Source: Botryllus schlosseri (taxonomy: Eukaryota; Chordata; Ascidiacea; Stolidobranchia; Styelidae). Taken from it: a stretch of 21,982 bases of DNA. The notes below the pieces were generated by a model that was not told the origin of the DNA, did not search any database, and was given only the letters and a program-made list of their open reading frames with translations. Made by a program: the position numbers and the translations under genes. This document shows, piece by piece, positions 15,320 to 21,982 of the stretch (the stretch's first letter is position 1; every line of letters starts with the position of its first letter). The stretch spans positions 1-21,982 of the forward strand of contig ATSW01003901.1 of the NCBI GenBank assembly GCA_000444245.1, in the 5' to 3' direction.

Positions 15320-18300
15320 GTATACGACTTAATATTGAAGAAAAATTCCAGATTATTTCGAAATGTATCACATCATATACATTTCAGGCTTGCAATGCAG
15401 CCGTAACCGATTAGCGTGCGACGACGAGAGAAAATGCATTCCAATAACGAAATTTTGTGATGGTGTAAAGAATTGCGCGTAAGTGCTACAATTTGCTGCA
15501 CCCTTGAAGCAGTAATTTCGAAGTGAATGGACTTACACGCGAGTCATGTGCAGTTTTGTTAAGGTTTGATTTGGGTGACCGCTAAGTCACTGCAACGTGA
15601 GGTTGAGTAAATGCGTTTATGACATCATAAGCTTGATGCACTATTTTAGAGAATCAGTATGATATTGGCTATAAAAGGTTTATTGTGGTCCTCTGTTAAA
15701 TTGGTTGCTCTATGGATGACTGCTACTATGCGATGAAGTCCGTAATTGGAAGGTTATTATAATCAGAAATATTATTATTCTTGTTTCTCAATACCATTAA
15801 CAGGGTAGAACCTGATGAGGCTGTTTTGCGAACACGAAGCTGAACAGGATGTTCTAACCATCCCCAATAGACGACGCATTCCAATATTCTGCATCATTAC
15901 AATATAAATAGATTCGTCTCGACGACAGTGTTTGTTTTGACAAATTCTCAACATATTTTTCGAAACATACCCGTGTGCCTTCAAGTATAATCATTGCATG
16001 AACGGAAATGAAACAGCAGATATAATTTAGTTTTCTTGGATTTTTCTTAACTAGTTCACGTAGTGGTGATTCATGTTACGTTATTACCTAACCGCTATTA
16101 CTAAAATCATCACTTCTACATTATAAGAAGGGAAACATGTGGCCCTTTCCACCATCGAGTTTGCTGCCCCCGCTGTAGTCAGTAGTCTATACCTTGAAAC
16201 CATAGACGCTAGTAATAATGCTCAAGCAAAATAGTTGAAGTCGACTTTCTACGTTATGTGAACTGTATCTATATATCAAGTGATGGATCCGACGAACCAT
16301 ACCCAAGGAGAGGTACCTCATCGTACGACCGCAATCCTACTCTATGTCGTCGACCAGTTGGATATGAGGGATCATTTATTTGCGTCTTACCGCCGGAACT
16401 TTTACCACAGTTTAAAACACTATGTACAGGTGAGAAGGCTGTGGTCATGATAAGTTGGTGCAGTTAGGATGGCTACACACAGCCGCAATGTCATCATCAA
16501 CTGTCAACATCGATCACCCATGCATTCTCAACCCGACTCATACCTCTGTACTCTCCCATCCTGCTAATTCAATTCTAATAGCAGCTAATGATTCATCCAT
16601 GGTGGCTCGTGCCGTGCATTAGGGTAGCGTTGCCATACGTCCGGAATTTCACTGTTCAAACTAGCGTCCGGGAGGAATTTCTAAAATATGCTAAATGTCC
16701 GCAATTCTGAATACTTGACGTAGGCTCATAATTGTTTCGTAAATAGCTTAAAAACAGTATTTTTGGGACTATTTATGCTGATGCATGATATTTTTCTTCG
16801 CGCCGGGCGCGATTTGCTATTACATTTATTGATTTTAATATGAAGACTATTACCCTCGCAAATACTGCAGTAAAATATAAATAAAAACAACCTTCATTTA
16901 CTCGAATAAGCATAATTGTAATCGCAATTATAGGAGAACGTTATATTCTTAGAGATCTATAAAGCCGTTTAAATGCTTTATTCAAAGATAGTGGTTCCAA
17001 ACGGCGGGGTCGTTTGTCTTTATTCTGGGGTTTGCGAATATGTTGAACGTAATCAGTTTCCAAAATAGCCCGTGAGGAAGCCTGGGAAAAGGTGCTGACT
17101 TCTTTTAGTAATCAGCTCGTCAAATTTTGATCTGGACCGCGGAACATTTTTAAATTGGAATCGCGACCATAAAAGGTTGGAAACCACTGGATCTGGGGTG
17201 TTTATAAAGCTCCGTGGTGCGCACCGGCATACGGCTGATAAACAATCTTATTGGTAGGACATGAACATGACATAACGATGTGCAATTGCTCTCCCTGTAT
17301 TTTCGAACTCATCATCCTACACCAGCTCTAACGCTAACTCTGATCATGTGGATGGAGAGCAGTATCTATATAGTAATGTATGGAACGACCAATATTATTG
17401 GAAGAATTCATTCAAATAACTTATCGACCAGATGCATATAGAAACCAGATTCATATAGCAAGCACCCACCCCCCACGCCCCCAGAAGTTGCATCGATCAC
17501 CCTATAGTCTAGGCTCAAAATGATTGTTTATTTGGGCGGGAAGGGGCTGAAAACGTGTGCTTTTGGTGCCGGCTACACAACATACAGCCACATACCCCTG
17601 AACAGGATCGAGACCACCTCTTGTCTCTGAGCAAAGCTTTGCTGGTGTGACGTCATAAATCCACTAGTGAACACCAAAGAGTGTCCCGAATTTGGGTTGC
17701 TGAAATATGGTAACCCTAAATTCGGGGATCTGTAAAAGAGTCCTCATAATAAGAATCATGTTGGCAGCATTACAAAGCCTGTTACATTTCTTCAAATATA
17801 ATTATCACTGTTGATATAGGTAAGAAATTAAATGACAGTTGTAATCCCATCATTTGAAATGTGTCGATTCTTTTTAGGCCGTGTGAAAATATAGAATTAT
17901 GATTATGCTTTATTTCAGGGTCATTCTGTGAAGAGTACGAATTTCCTTGTTCTGACGGTTCGCAGTGTATCCCAGCATGGTATTATTGCAATGGTTATGT
18001 CGAATGCATGTACGTATTTCTGTCATTGGATATTTACCTGAGATAACCTCCACAATTACAATCCTTAATAGATGATTCAAAACAATATAAATCAATATCG
18101 CCATAGGATATCGGAACGTCCTACGACTCATTGCTATGTCCAGACAATGGGATTAAATGGTAAACTGTCAACAACTACGCCCTTGCCCGCGAAGCCACAG
18201 CTTTGACGTTTCGTTATAATCTCACAAAATACATCATACTGCATTCTCTGCTGCAGATGTGGAAGAACTTCCGTATTGTCGATGATAAGAGATGAAATAA

Positions 18301-20148
18301 TCGCTTTTGGGGAGCTTTATATCACGCCCTCACGGCATCCAGATCCGACAAGTAGAAAATGCTTTGTCACGTGTCCACCAACTGTCCATTCCGCGTACTC
18401 GATACGATACGATCGATATGGACGGTAGGTGGCCCTGGAAATACCAATGCTACCACAACGGCAATAGTAACCAGACTGATACCCTACTTTATGGTTACCA
18501 TATCTCATATATTGGAAGGAATTGTCCTCCATTTCATAGAAATCCAAACTGTCGTCCGAGGGCGCTCAAATGCCCCCTTTTTCCGCAATTTGTCCTCCTT
18601 TATAAATTCAGGAGTCAGGCGATTGTACAGAGACCACTTAAAAGTCATAATATACGTGAAGTCTGGATTTCGTTTGCAAGACTGTAAAAAGGGACAACTC
18701 TAACGAGGGGATGGGTCTTTTGAGAGTCGAGCGAGGAAAATGACCATTTTTTAGTCAACCCATCAATATTACCAGTAAACGTTTCTAATTTCCCGTAGTA
18801 TTGAACACCAGGTCATTCCGTTGCTTTTCTCACTACTGAGTTCGTCAGTTTTCAAGCTGGGTGAAACGATGACAAGTAACAAATGCAATCACTGATTGCA
18901 GTTTGAATATTCTCTCGAACGAACGACTAATTTCGTTCTTATTTAAGTTATGTTAAATTTGCGAAAGGGAATTACGCTGATGTACCACCTTAGCGAACAC
19001 TATATTGCAATACTCTCACGTTATACCATCCTAATTAGGACCCGATCGATTATCGGTTCGCCGATAATATCGAGTCGATATCACACTTGCAAATAGTTGT
19101 ATAGGTATATATTATATCGATATATATTATATCGGTATCGGCCATTCTGGGGGAAAATGTCGGCAATTTTTATGACGTCAGAACATGGTGGTAGAAAGTC
19201 AGAAAACTATAATATTGCCGTAGTTCATGCAGCTTACACTTTCAAGGTGTCTAGAGCCAGCCATTCTAGTTTATTTCATGCTCGAATATGACAATGTTTA
19301 TAAAGCTGTCGATATAATCGCTCTGAGGTTTTGAAAATGCACCGTTTGAGGTAGATTCCACCTTTTCGACCAACCCTATATCTCTTTGCACTTTGTGAAA
19401 ACTCCTAATTTATCACGAATTCATATAAATGTAATCGTCACTAATGTACCTAGCTTTGTATAGATAAGTGGTTCTCAGTCTGCATGGGGGGCACGCCCTC
19501 CTTGGGGTCAACTGAAAAAAAAATTGTGCGCTACGCGATTTCCGTCCAATTTACGCGTGTTTCTCTATATATAGACCGAATTTCACATTTTTTATTTCTC
19601 TGATCACCAGTCATAACCTACCATGCAATCAAACAATCTGTTGGGGTTACCAGCATTCTTGTCGGATTTTGTGATATCACATTAAGGGGGAGGGGGCGAA
19701 ATTTTCCACTATCCTAAAGGAGGGCGTGTCTAAAAAAAGGTTGAAAACCACCGGTATAGATGTTTCAAATGCTGTCATGTGACCAATACAGGTCCACAGC
19801 ATTCCACAGTGGATAATCGTGTCGAAACTATAATTCACGTTGAAAAACTAACTTTTAGTGGCAATGAGAGTATAATTTCGACGCTCGAACAAATAATTTC
19901 TCACTATTCCATTTATGATTGGTTCAAATTGAGGTATTAGTGTATATTCACCCGCCTCTAATTTTAACAAATATGTGACAGGGACAGATCCGATGAGCCT
20001 CCGTTAAGGAACAATTCAATGAAGTATGACGCCAACGTAACTTTCTGTCGAAGTGGAGGTCGAACAGATATATTTCGTCCCGGTAACGTCAGTCCAGTCT
20101 GCGTGTTACCACCGAGCCATGTACGTTACAAAGACAAGATATGTGCAG
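15229..20148 (+). CDS. Gene 2: secreted multi-LDLa protein, paralogue of gene 1, 3' end outside window
   Basis: Five exons (15229-15319, 15388-15478, 16281-16429, 17919-18009, 19982-20148) give 196 complete residues, open at the right. The chain starts with a signal peptide (hydrophobic core IYVVTIALIYSC, residues 17-28). It continues with two repeats of the pair canonical LDLa plus divergent C-V-L-P-P module. LDLa 1 (residues 34-83) has CDGVKNC and DGSDE. LDLa 2 (114-163) has CNGYVEC and DRSDE. Exon sizes and phases copy those of gene 1 exons a and b, so the two genes are tandem duplicates in the same orientation. Such modules usually bind protein ligands with calcium, but the ligand here is unknown. 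No next 91-nt exon is visible before the window ends. Confidence 0.83.
15388..15478 (+). CDS. Gene 2 exon 2: LDLa cysteines 1-5 (91 nt)
   Basis: Acceptor ACATTTCAG, donor GTAAGT (phase 1 in, 2 out). It encodes LQCSRNRLACDDERKC followed by IPITKFCDGVKNC, a canonical LDLa front with all five cysteines and the I-P-x-x-x-x-C-D-G motif. The last two bases GC plus T of the next exon make A, giving C-A-D-G-S-D-E. The intron before it is 68 nt. Confidence 0.93.
15479..16280 (+). other. Gene 2 intron 2-3, no recognised content
   Basis: An 802-nt intron. The short minus-strand open stretch at 15775-15984 shows no motif. Confidence 0.55.
16281..16429 (+). CDS. Gene 2 exon 3: DGSDE box plus CVLPP module
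   Basis: Acceptor TATCAAG (poor pyrimidine tract), donor GTGAGA (phase 2 in, 1 out, 149 nt). D-G-S-D-E closes LDLa 1, a 17-residue linker precedes C6, then RRPVGYEGSFICVLPPELL and FKTLCTG. The CVLPP segment occupies the place of C3-C4 of a second LDLa whose C5 and C6 would be the first two cysteines of exon 4. Confidence 0.87.
16622..17716. mobile_element. Candidate TIR element with TA flanks, 1.1 kb
   Basis: The left end GGGTAGCGTTGCCATACGTC and the right end, read on the minus strand as GGGTTACCATATTTCAGC, are similar inverted ends. Both are bordered by TA (16620-16621 and 17717-17718), as for elements that duplicate TA. The inner GTCCGGAATTT and CCCGAATTT words also pair. No transposase was seen. 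Borders are a best guess. Confidence 0.4.
16989..17189. mobile_element. 201-bp hAT-like MITE nested in a larger element
   Basis: The left end TAGTGGTTCCAAAC and the right end GGTTGGAAACCACTG are inverted repeats of the CAGTGGTTyCCAAC family. No convincing 8-bp duplication flanks it, so it is old or its ends have changed. Confidence 0.5.
17919..18009 (+). CDS. Gene 2 exon 4: LDLa cysteines 1-5 (91 nt)
   Basis: Acceptor TTTATTTCAG, donor GTACGT (phase 1 in, 2 out). It reads FCEEYEFPCSDGSQC followed by IPAWYYCNGYVEC, a full canonical front. The first half resembles gene 1 exon b: F-x-C or F-C near the start, then E-F-P-C at the same place. This is the clearest sequence link between the two genes. 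Confidence 0.93.
18257..18424 (+). CDS. Candidate cassette exon between gene 2 exons 4 and 5
   Basis: A 168-nt stretch open in the frame of gene 2, with a CTGCTGCAG acceptor and GTAGGT donor. It begins with one base and ends with two, so it could be inserted between exons 4 and 5 without shifting the frame. It encodes 56 residues including CGRTSV near the start and KCFVTCPPTVHSAYS near the end, with no LDLa signature. Inclusion would split LDLa 2 between C5 and DRSDE. Chance open reading is about 7 percent for this length, before counting splice sites. Confidence 0.28.
19037..19377 (-). repeat. Dispersed repeat, copy 2 (inverted relative to 3537-3940)
   Basis: It runs from AGGACCCGATCGATTATCGG to TTTTCGACCAACCCT, whose reverse complement AGGGTTGGTCGAAAA mirrors the left end. 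The interior matches the reverse complement of 3537-3940, with a shorter 3' part (internal deletion) and an extra AT-rich tandem insert. It begins with an 8-bp palindrome, ATTATCGG-TTCG-CCGATAAT. Confidence 0.6.
19104..19136 (+). repeat. AT-rich tandem repeat within dispersed repeat
   Basis: Two copies of TATATATTATATCG lie in tandem with one base between them. They are absent from the copy at 3537-3940, so they arose after the copies separated. Confidence 0.6.
19466..19753. mobile_element. hAT MITE, 288 bp, with perfect 8-bp target duplication
   Basis: Ends are AAGTGGTTCTCAGTC on the left and GGTTGAAAACCACCG on the right (minus strand CGGTGGTTTTCAACC). Both continue inward with a shared CACGCCCTCCTT word. 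Identical GTATAGAT 8-mers flank it at 19458-19465 and 19754-19761, fitting the hAT nTnnnnAn target pattern. It has no coding capacity. The perfect duplication suggests the youngest insertion of this family in the window. Confidence 0.82.
19982..20148 (+). CDS. Gene 2 exon 5: DRSDE box plus CVLPP module
   Basis: Acceptor TATGTGACAG, donor GTATGC (phase 2 in, 1 out, 167 nt). It opens D-R-S-D-E-P-P and has a 15-residue linker with two N-glycosylation sequons (N-N-S and N-V-T). It continues FCRSGGRTDIF, then VSPVCVLPPSHVRYKDKICA. It is the third copy of the CVLP-type exon and is 18-21 nt longer than the others, the extra length lying between C6 and CVLPP. Confidence 0.88.
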
Positions 20149-20294
20149 GTATGCTTGTTTTCCTTTCCCTTTAGGTATTCAGATATCGTCGTAGAATTAT
20201 TAAACTCTTACATGTAGCATAGCAAGATATGACCCTGGTTTTAGCAGACAGGCCTGTAATGACACGAGTAGCATTTTCTTGATGACTTGATTTG

Positions 20295-21045
20295 ATTCGA
20301 GTCATTTTCCGGAATATGAAAACTGCTTTGACCCGACTTAAGCCAATTTTTGAGTTGATGCTACTTGTTCCCAAATCATTGGGTAGACCAAGTCATATAA
20401 CTTCCGTGAGTTCTTTCAAGTGATATATGGTAATAAAATTTTCTTATGTGTCTCAGATTTTTTCATTTATTCCTACACTGATTTAGCGATGCGCAACCAC
20501 CGTCATTGTTGAATAACAATTTATGTTTCCGGGATATCAGCATGCACACTGCACTGCTTCAGCAATCGCGCACGAGTTCATGAACTGATGGCCACTGTGT
20601 AACTGAGACAAAATGTAATAATTTATCAATGATTTGTCAGTTGAGTGACCAATACCGTGTAGGTTGTTAACAATTCCCTATAAATTTCGGTTTGAAGAAT
20701 CAAATAACGCAGAGCTTGAGCTCATAAACCATTATGTAGGGCCAGCATCATATGCAAACTCACGGCCTCGCAATGCTAAAGAGGCGAGCCGCTTGGTGTA
20801 ACGTTGCTGGTTTGCCTTCGAGGGGCGTACTGCTAATAATCTAGTCAATAAAATCAGTGTTTGATTCGAGTCCCCACAATTCACAATTAAAATCGAATCA
20901 TTGAACGTTTTGACTTGAGTCAAGTCAAATTCAAGCCAGGTCAAGACAGATGGGATTTAAGAGGTGCCAGGCAGGATTGAAGCCATTTCATTTTACATGT
21001 TTGAAGTACAGATTGAGTCACGACATATTCCGAATGACTAAGGGA
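20295..21045. repeat. Loose inverted repeat, possible old TIR element
   Basis: CGAGTCATTTTCCGGAATAT on the left matches the minus-strand reading of ATATTCCGAATGACT at the right, and GACTTAAG-containing words sit just inside or outside both ends. TGACTTGAGTCAAGTCA lies between. The structure is suggestive only, with no defined target duplication. Confidence 0.3.
20770..20885 (+). mobile_element. Degraded tRNA-derived SINE candidate
   Basis: GATTCGAGTCC near 20871-20881 is close to a Pol III B box (GGTTCGANTCC), and CTTGGTGTAACGTTGCTGG about 75 nt upstream is a poor A box. The spacing is too long for a tRNA, so at most it is a SINE relic. Confidence 0.3.
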
Positions 21046-21809
21046 TAACGACGAATGTCTCGACTTGACTTAAGTTGAAAGCACTGAACAGGTTTGCATG
21101 AATTGGAGACAATTCCAGGTCTGCTTCTCTCTGATCAATTCAACACAAGGTGCAATCCTTGATTAAGATTTCAATGCGTTCGATAAGCCCGGTACCTCAA
21201 ATTTACCAAGATATCAATTCATGAGGGTTGAGTACAGCGCAAATGTCGATAATGCAAGTCGTTTATCTTCGACGAAATCACGCGTGAGCTCCACTCTCGT
21301 ACGCTGCGCAGTGCGCGCACACGTATATAATAACATACAGTCAGGAACTTAACAGCACGTCGTCAGCCCCTCCCCCAAAACGAAAATATTGCCCCCCCCC
21401 TGAACGCTAAACGAGCAAATCGCGCAAAAATTTCTATAATTCATGATTTAATCGGTAAATATGATCGGGAATTGCATATATATTGCTATTGATTTTTTAT
21501 CCTTTCTCTGTTTAGCGGTAATAGAGTTGAGTGGGGTGCTTTGGAAAATGTAGGGCCCCTAAACAATAATTAGACATCTTCGGGCGGACCCGTCGGTATA
21601 ATGACTTCATTAAATCATGCTATTTTGTGACCTCCTATCTGCTATGTCTAACGATATTGCCCAAATTTACTAAACTAAATGATGCACACAATATCAAATT
21701 GATATTTCTCTACTGGCTAATATAATTTTCCTCTGCTATATGGCATTTGTCTTGTGGGGTTCAGCGCGCTAGGACAGGAACATTCGGCGCCATCTATTTA
21801 GGCATCAAT

Positions 21810-21841
21810 GGACATTTAAACATAAGGACATTTAAACATAT
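21810..21841 (+). repeat. 16-bp tandem duplication beside the SINE
   Basis: GGACATTTAAACATAA is followed at once by GGACATTTAAACATAT, 15 of 16 bases equal. It lies 12 nt before the SINE head. Confidence 0.8.
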
Positions 21842-21853
21842 ATATTTATAGTG

Positions 21854-21982
21854 TGGCGAGATAGCGCAGTGGTATAATCCGCGGCTGCAACACCAATGGG
21901 TGCGGGTTCGAGTCCGACCGAGGTCGACTTCCGAATTCCGATACCTAAGTGTTGGAGGTTTACCTAGGCTCCTCCTCGCCAC
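21854..21982 (+). mobile_element. tRNA-derived SINE, reaches the right edge
   Basis: The head has a Pol III A box (TAGCGCAGTGG, 21864-21874) and a perfect B box (GGTTCGAGTCC), spaced as in tRNA genes. The acceptor stem does not pair at tRNA length, and the TpsiC stem is imperfect, so this is a tRNA-related SINE and not a working tRNA. The first bases GTGGCGAG reappear as the complement CTCGCCAC at the very end of the window, 129 nt in all, giving inverted ends. The body may continue past the edge. Confidence 0.72.

Larger units (their letters stand above)
16430..17918 (+). other. Gene 2 intron 3-4, mostly transposon sequence
   Basis: A 1489-nt intron in which about 1.1 kb (16622-17716) appears to be a TIR element that itself contains a 201-bp hAT-like MITE. 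Extra G/C runs (CACCCCCCACGCCCCC near 17465) fall inside the larger element. Confidence 0.5.
18010..19981 (+). other. Gene 2 intron 4-5
   Basis: A 1972-nt intron with the candidate cassette exon (18257), a second dispersed-repeat copy (19037), an AT-rich tandem (19104) and the 288-bp hAT element (19466). Between 18425 and 18703 two + frames and the minus strand stay open, but no motif is recognised. Confidence 0.5.
20149..21853 (+). other. Downstream intron of gene 2, repeats only
   Basis: More than 1.7 kb after exon 5 without a recognisable LDLa exon. It holds a possible inverted-repeat element (20295-21045), a degraded tRNA-like stretch (20770-20885), C-runs near 21393 and a 16-bp tandem at 21810. 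Confidence 0.5.

Noticed and set aside
18307-18703. Overlapping open frames of 114-126 codons on the + strand
   Set aside because: No motif or suitable splice pair, apart from the separate candidate at 18257-18424. The frames run through each other.
21365-21560. Second copy of the 288-bp hAT MITE, suggested by C/G runs and CGCGATTT words
   Set aside because: Only short words agree; no inverted ends or target duplication could be placed.
21854-21930. A functional tRNA gene
   Set aside because: A and B boxes are good, but acceptor and TpsiC stems do not pair at tRNA geometry. A SINE is the better reading.
1-21982. CRISPR array, operon or phage-type system
   Set aside because: No regularly spaced repeats, no long intron-less gene runs and no ribosome-binding-site pattern; the spliced genes show the DNA is eukaryotic.

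Overview
The window looks like animal (metazoan) nuclear DNA. It is AT-rich, its genes are split by GT-AG introns of 53 nt to nearly 2 kb, and it carries short hAT-type transposons and a tRNA-derived SINE. There are no bacterial-style operons and no long uninterrupted genes. A marine invertebrate, perhaps a tunicate, is my guess from compact introns and repeat style. That is inference, and no species is claimed.

Two genes lie head to tail on the + strand. Both encode chains of LDL-receptor class A (LDLa) modules. Gene 1 enters from the left edge and runs through 14 visible exons (105 to 10971) to a TAA stop, with AATAAA 85 nt later. All 13 joins keep one reading frame through phase-matched GT-AG sites, giving 453 residues rich in cysteine. 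No membrane segment, protease or EGF/YWTD domain is visible, so this part looks like a secreted LDLa-only protein. Gene 2 starts at 15229 with a signal peptide and has five visible exons. It continues past 20148 and is open at the right edge.

The two genes are paralogues built from the same two-exon unit. The first exon is exactly 91 nt in all three visible copies (intron phase 1 to 2) and encodes LDLa cysteines 1-5. The second (phase 2 to 1) opens with the calcium-box D-x-S-D-E, supplies cysteine 6, and then starts a divergent LDLa with a C-V-L-P signature in three of the four copies. Canonical modules therefore alternate with divergent ones, and every canonical module is cut by an intron between C5 and DxSDE. 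Towards the 3' end of gene 1 the modules lose cysteines and the regular exon structure.

The rest is introns and one 4.3 kb intergenic region, settled by transposons. These include a 1.58 kb hAT-type element with 8-bp target duplication (11928-13502), a 288-bp relative with perfect duplications (19466-19753), and a 68-bp miniature (13840-13907). There are also two ~200-bp relatives, two inverted copies of one dispersed repeat 15 kb apart, a probable TIR element with a smaller one nested inside (16622-17716), a minus-strand retroposon tail (near 2412), and a SINE at the right edge. I saw no intact transposase.

Open points are three optional exons: 5852-5967, 11230-11313 and 18257-18424. Each has usable splice sites but is not needed for the main reading frame.
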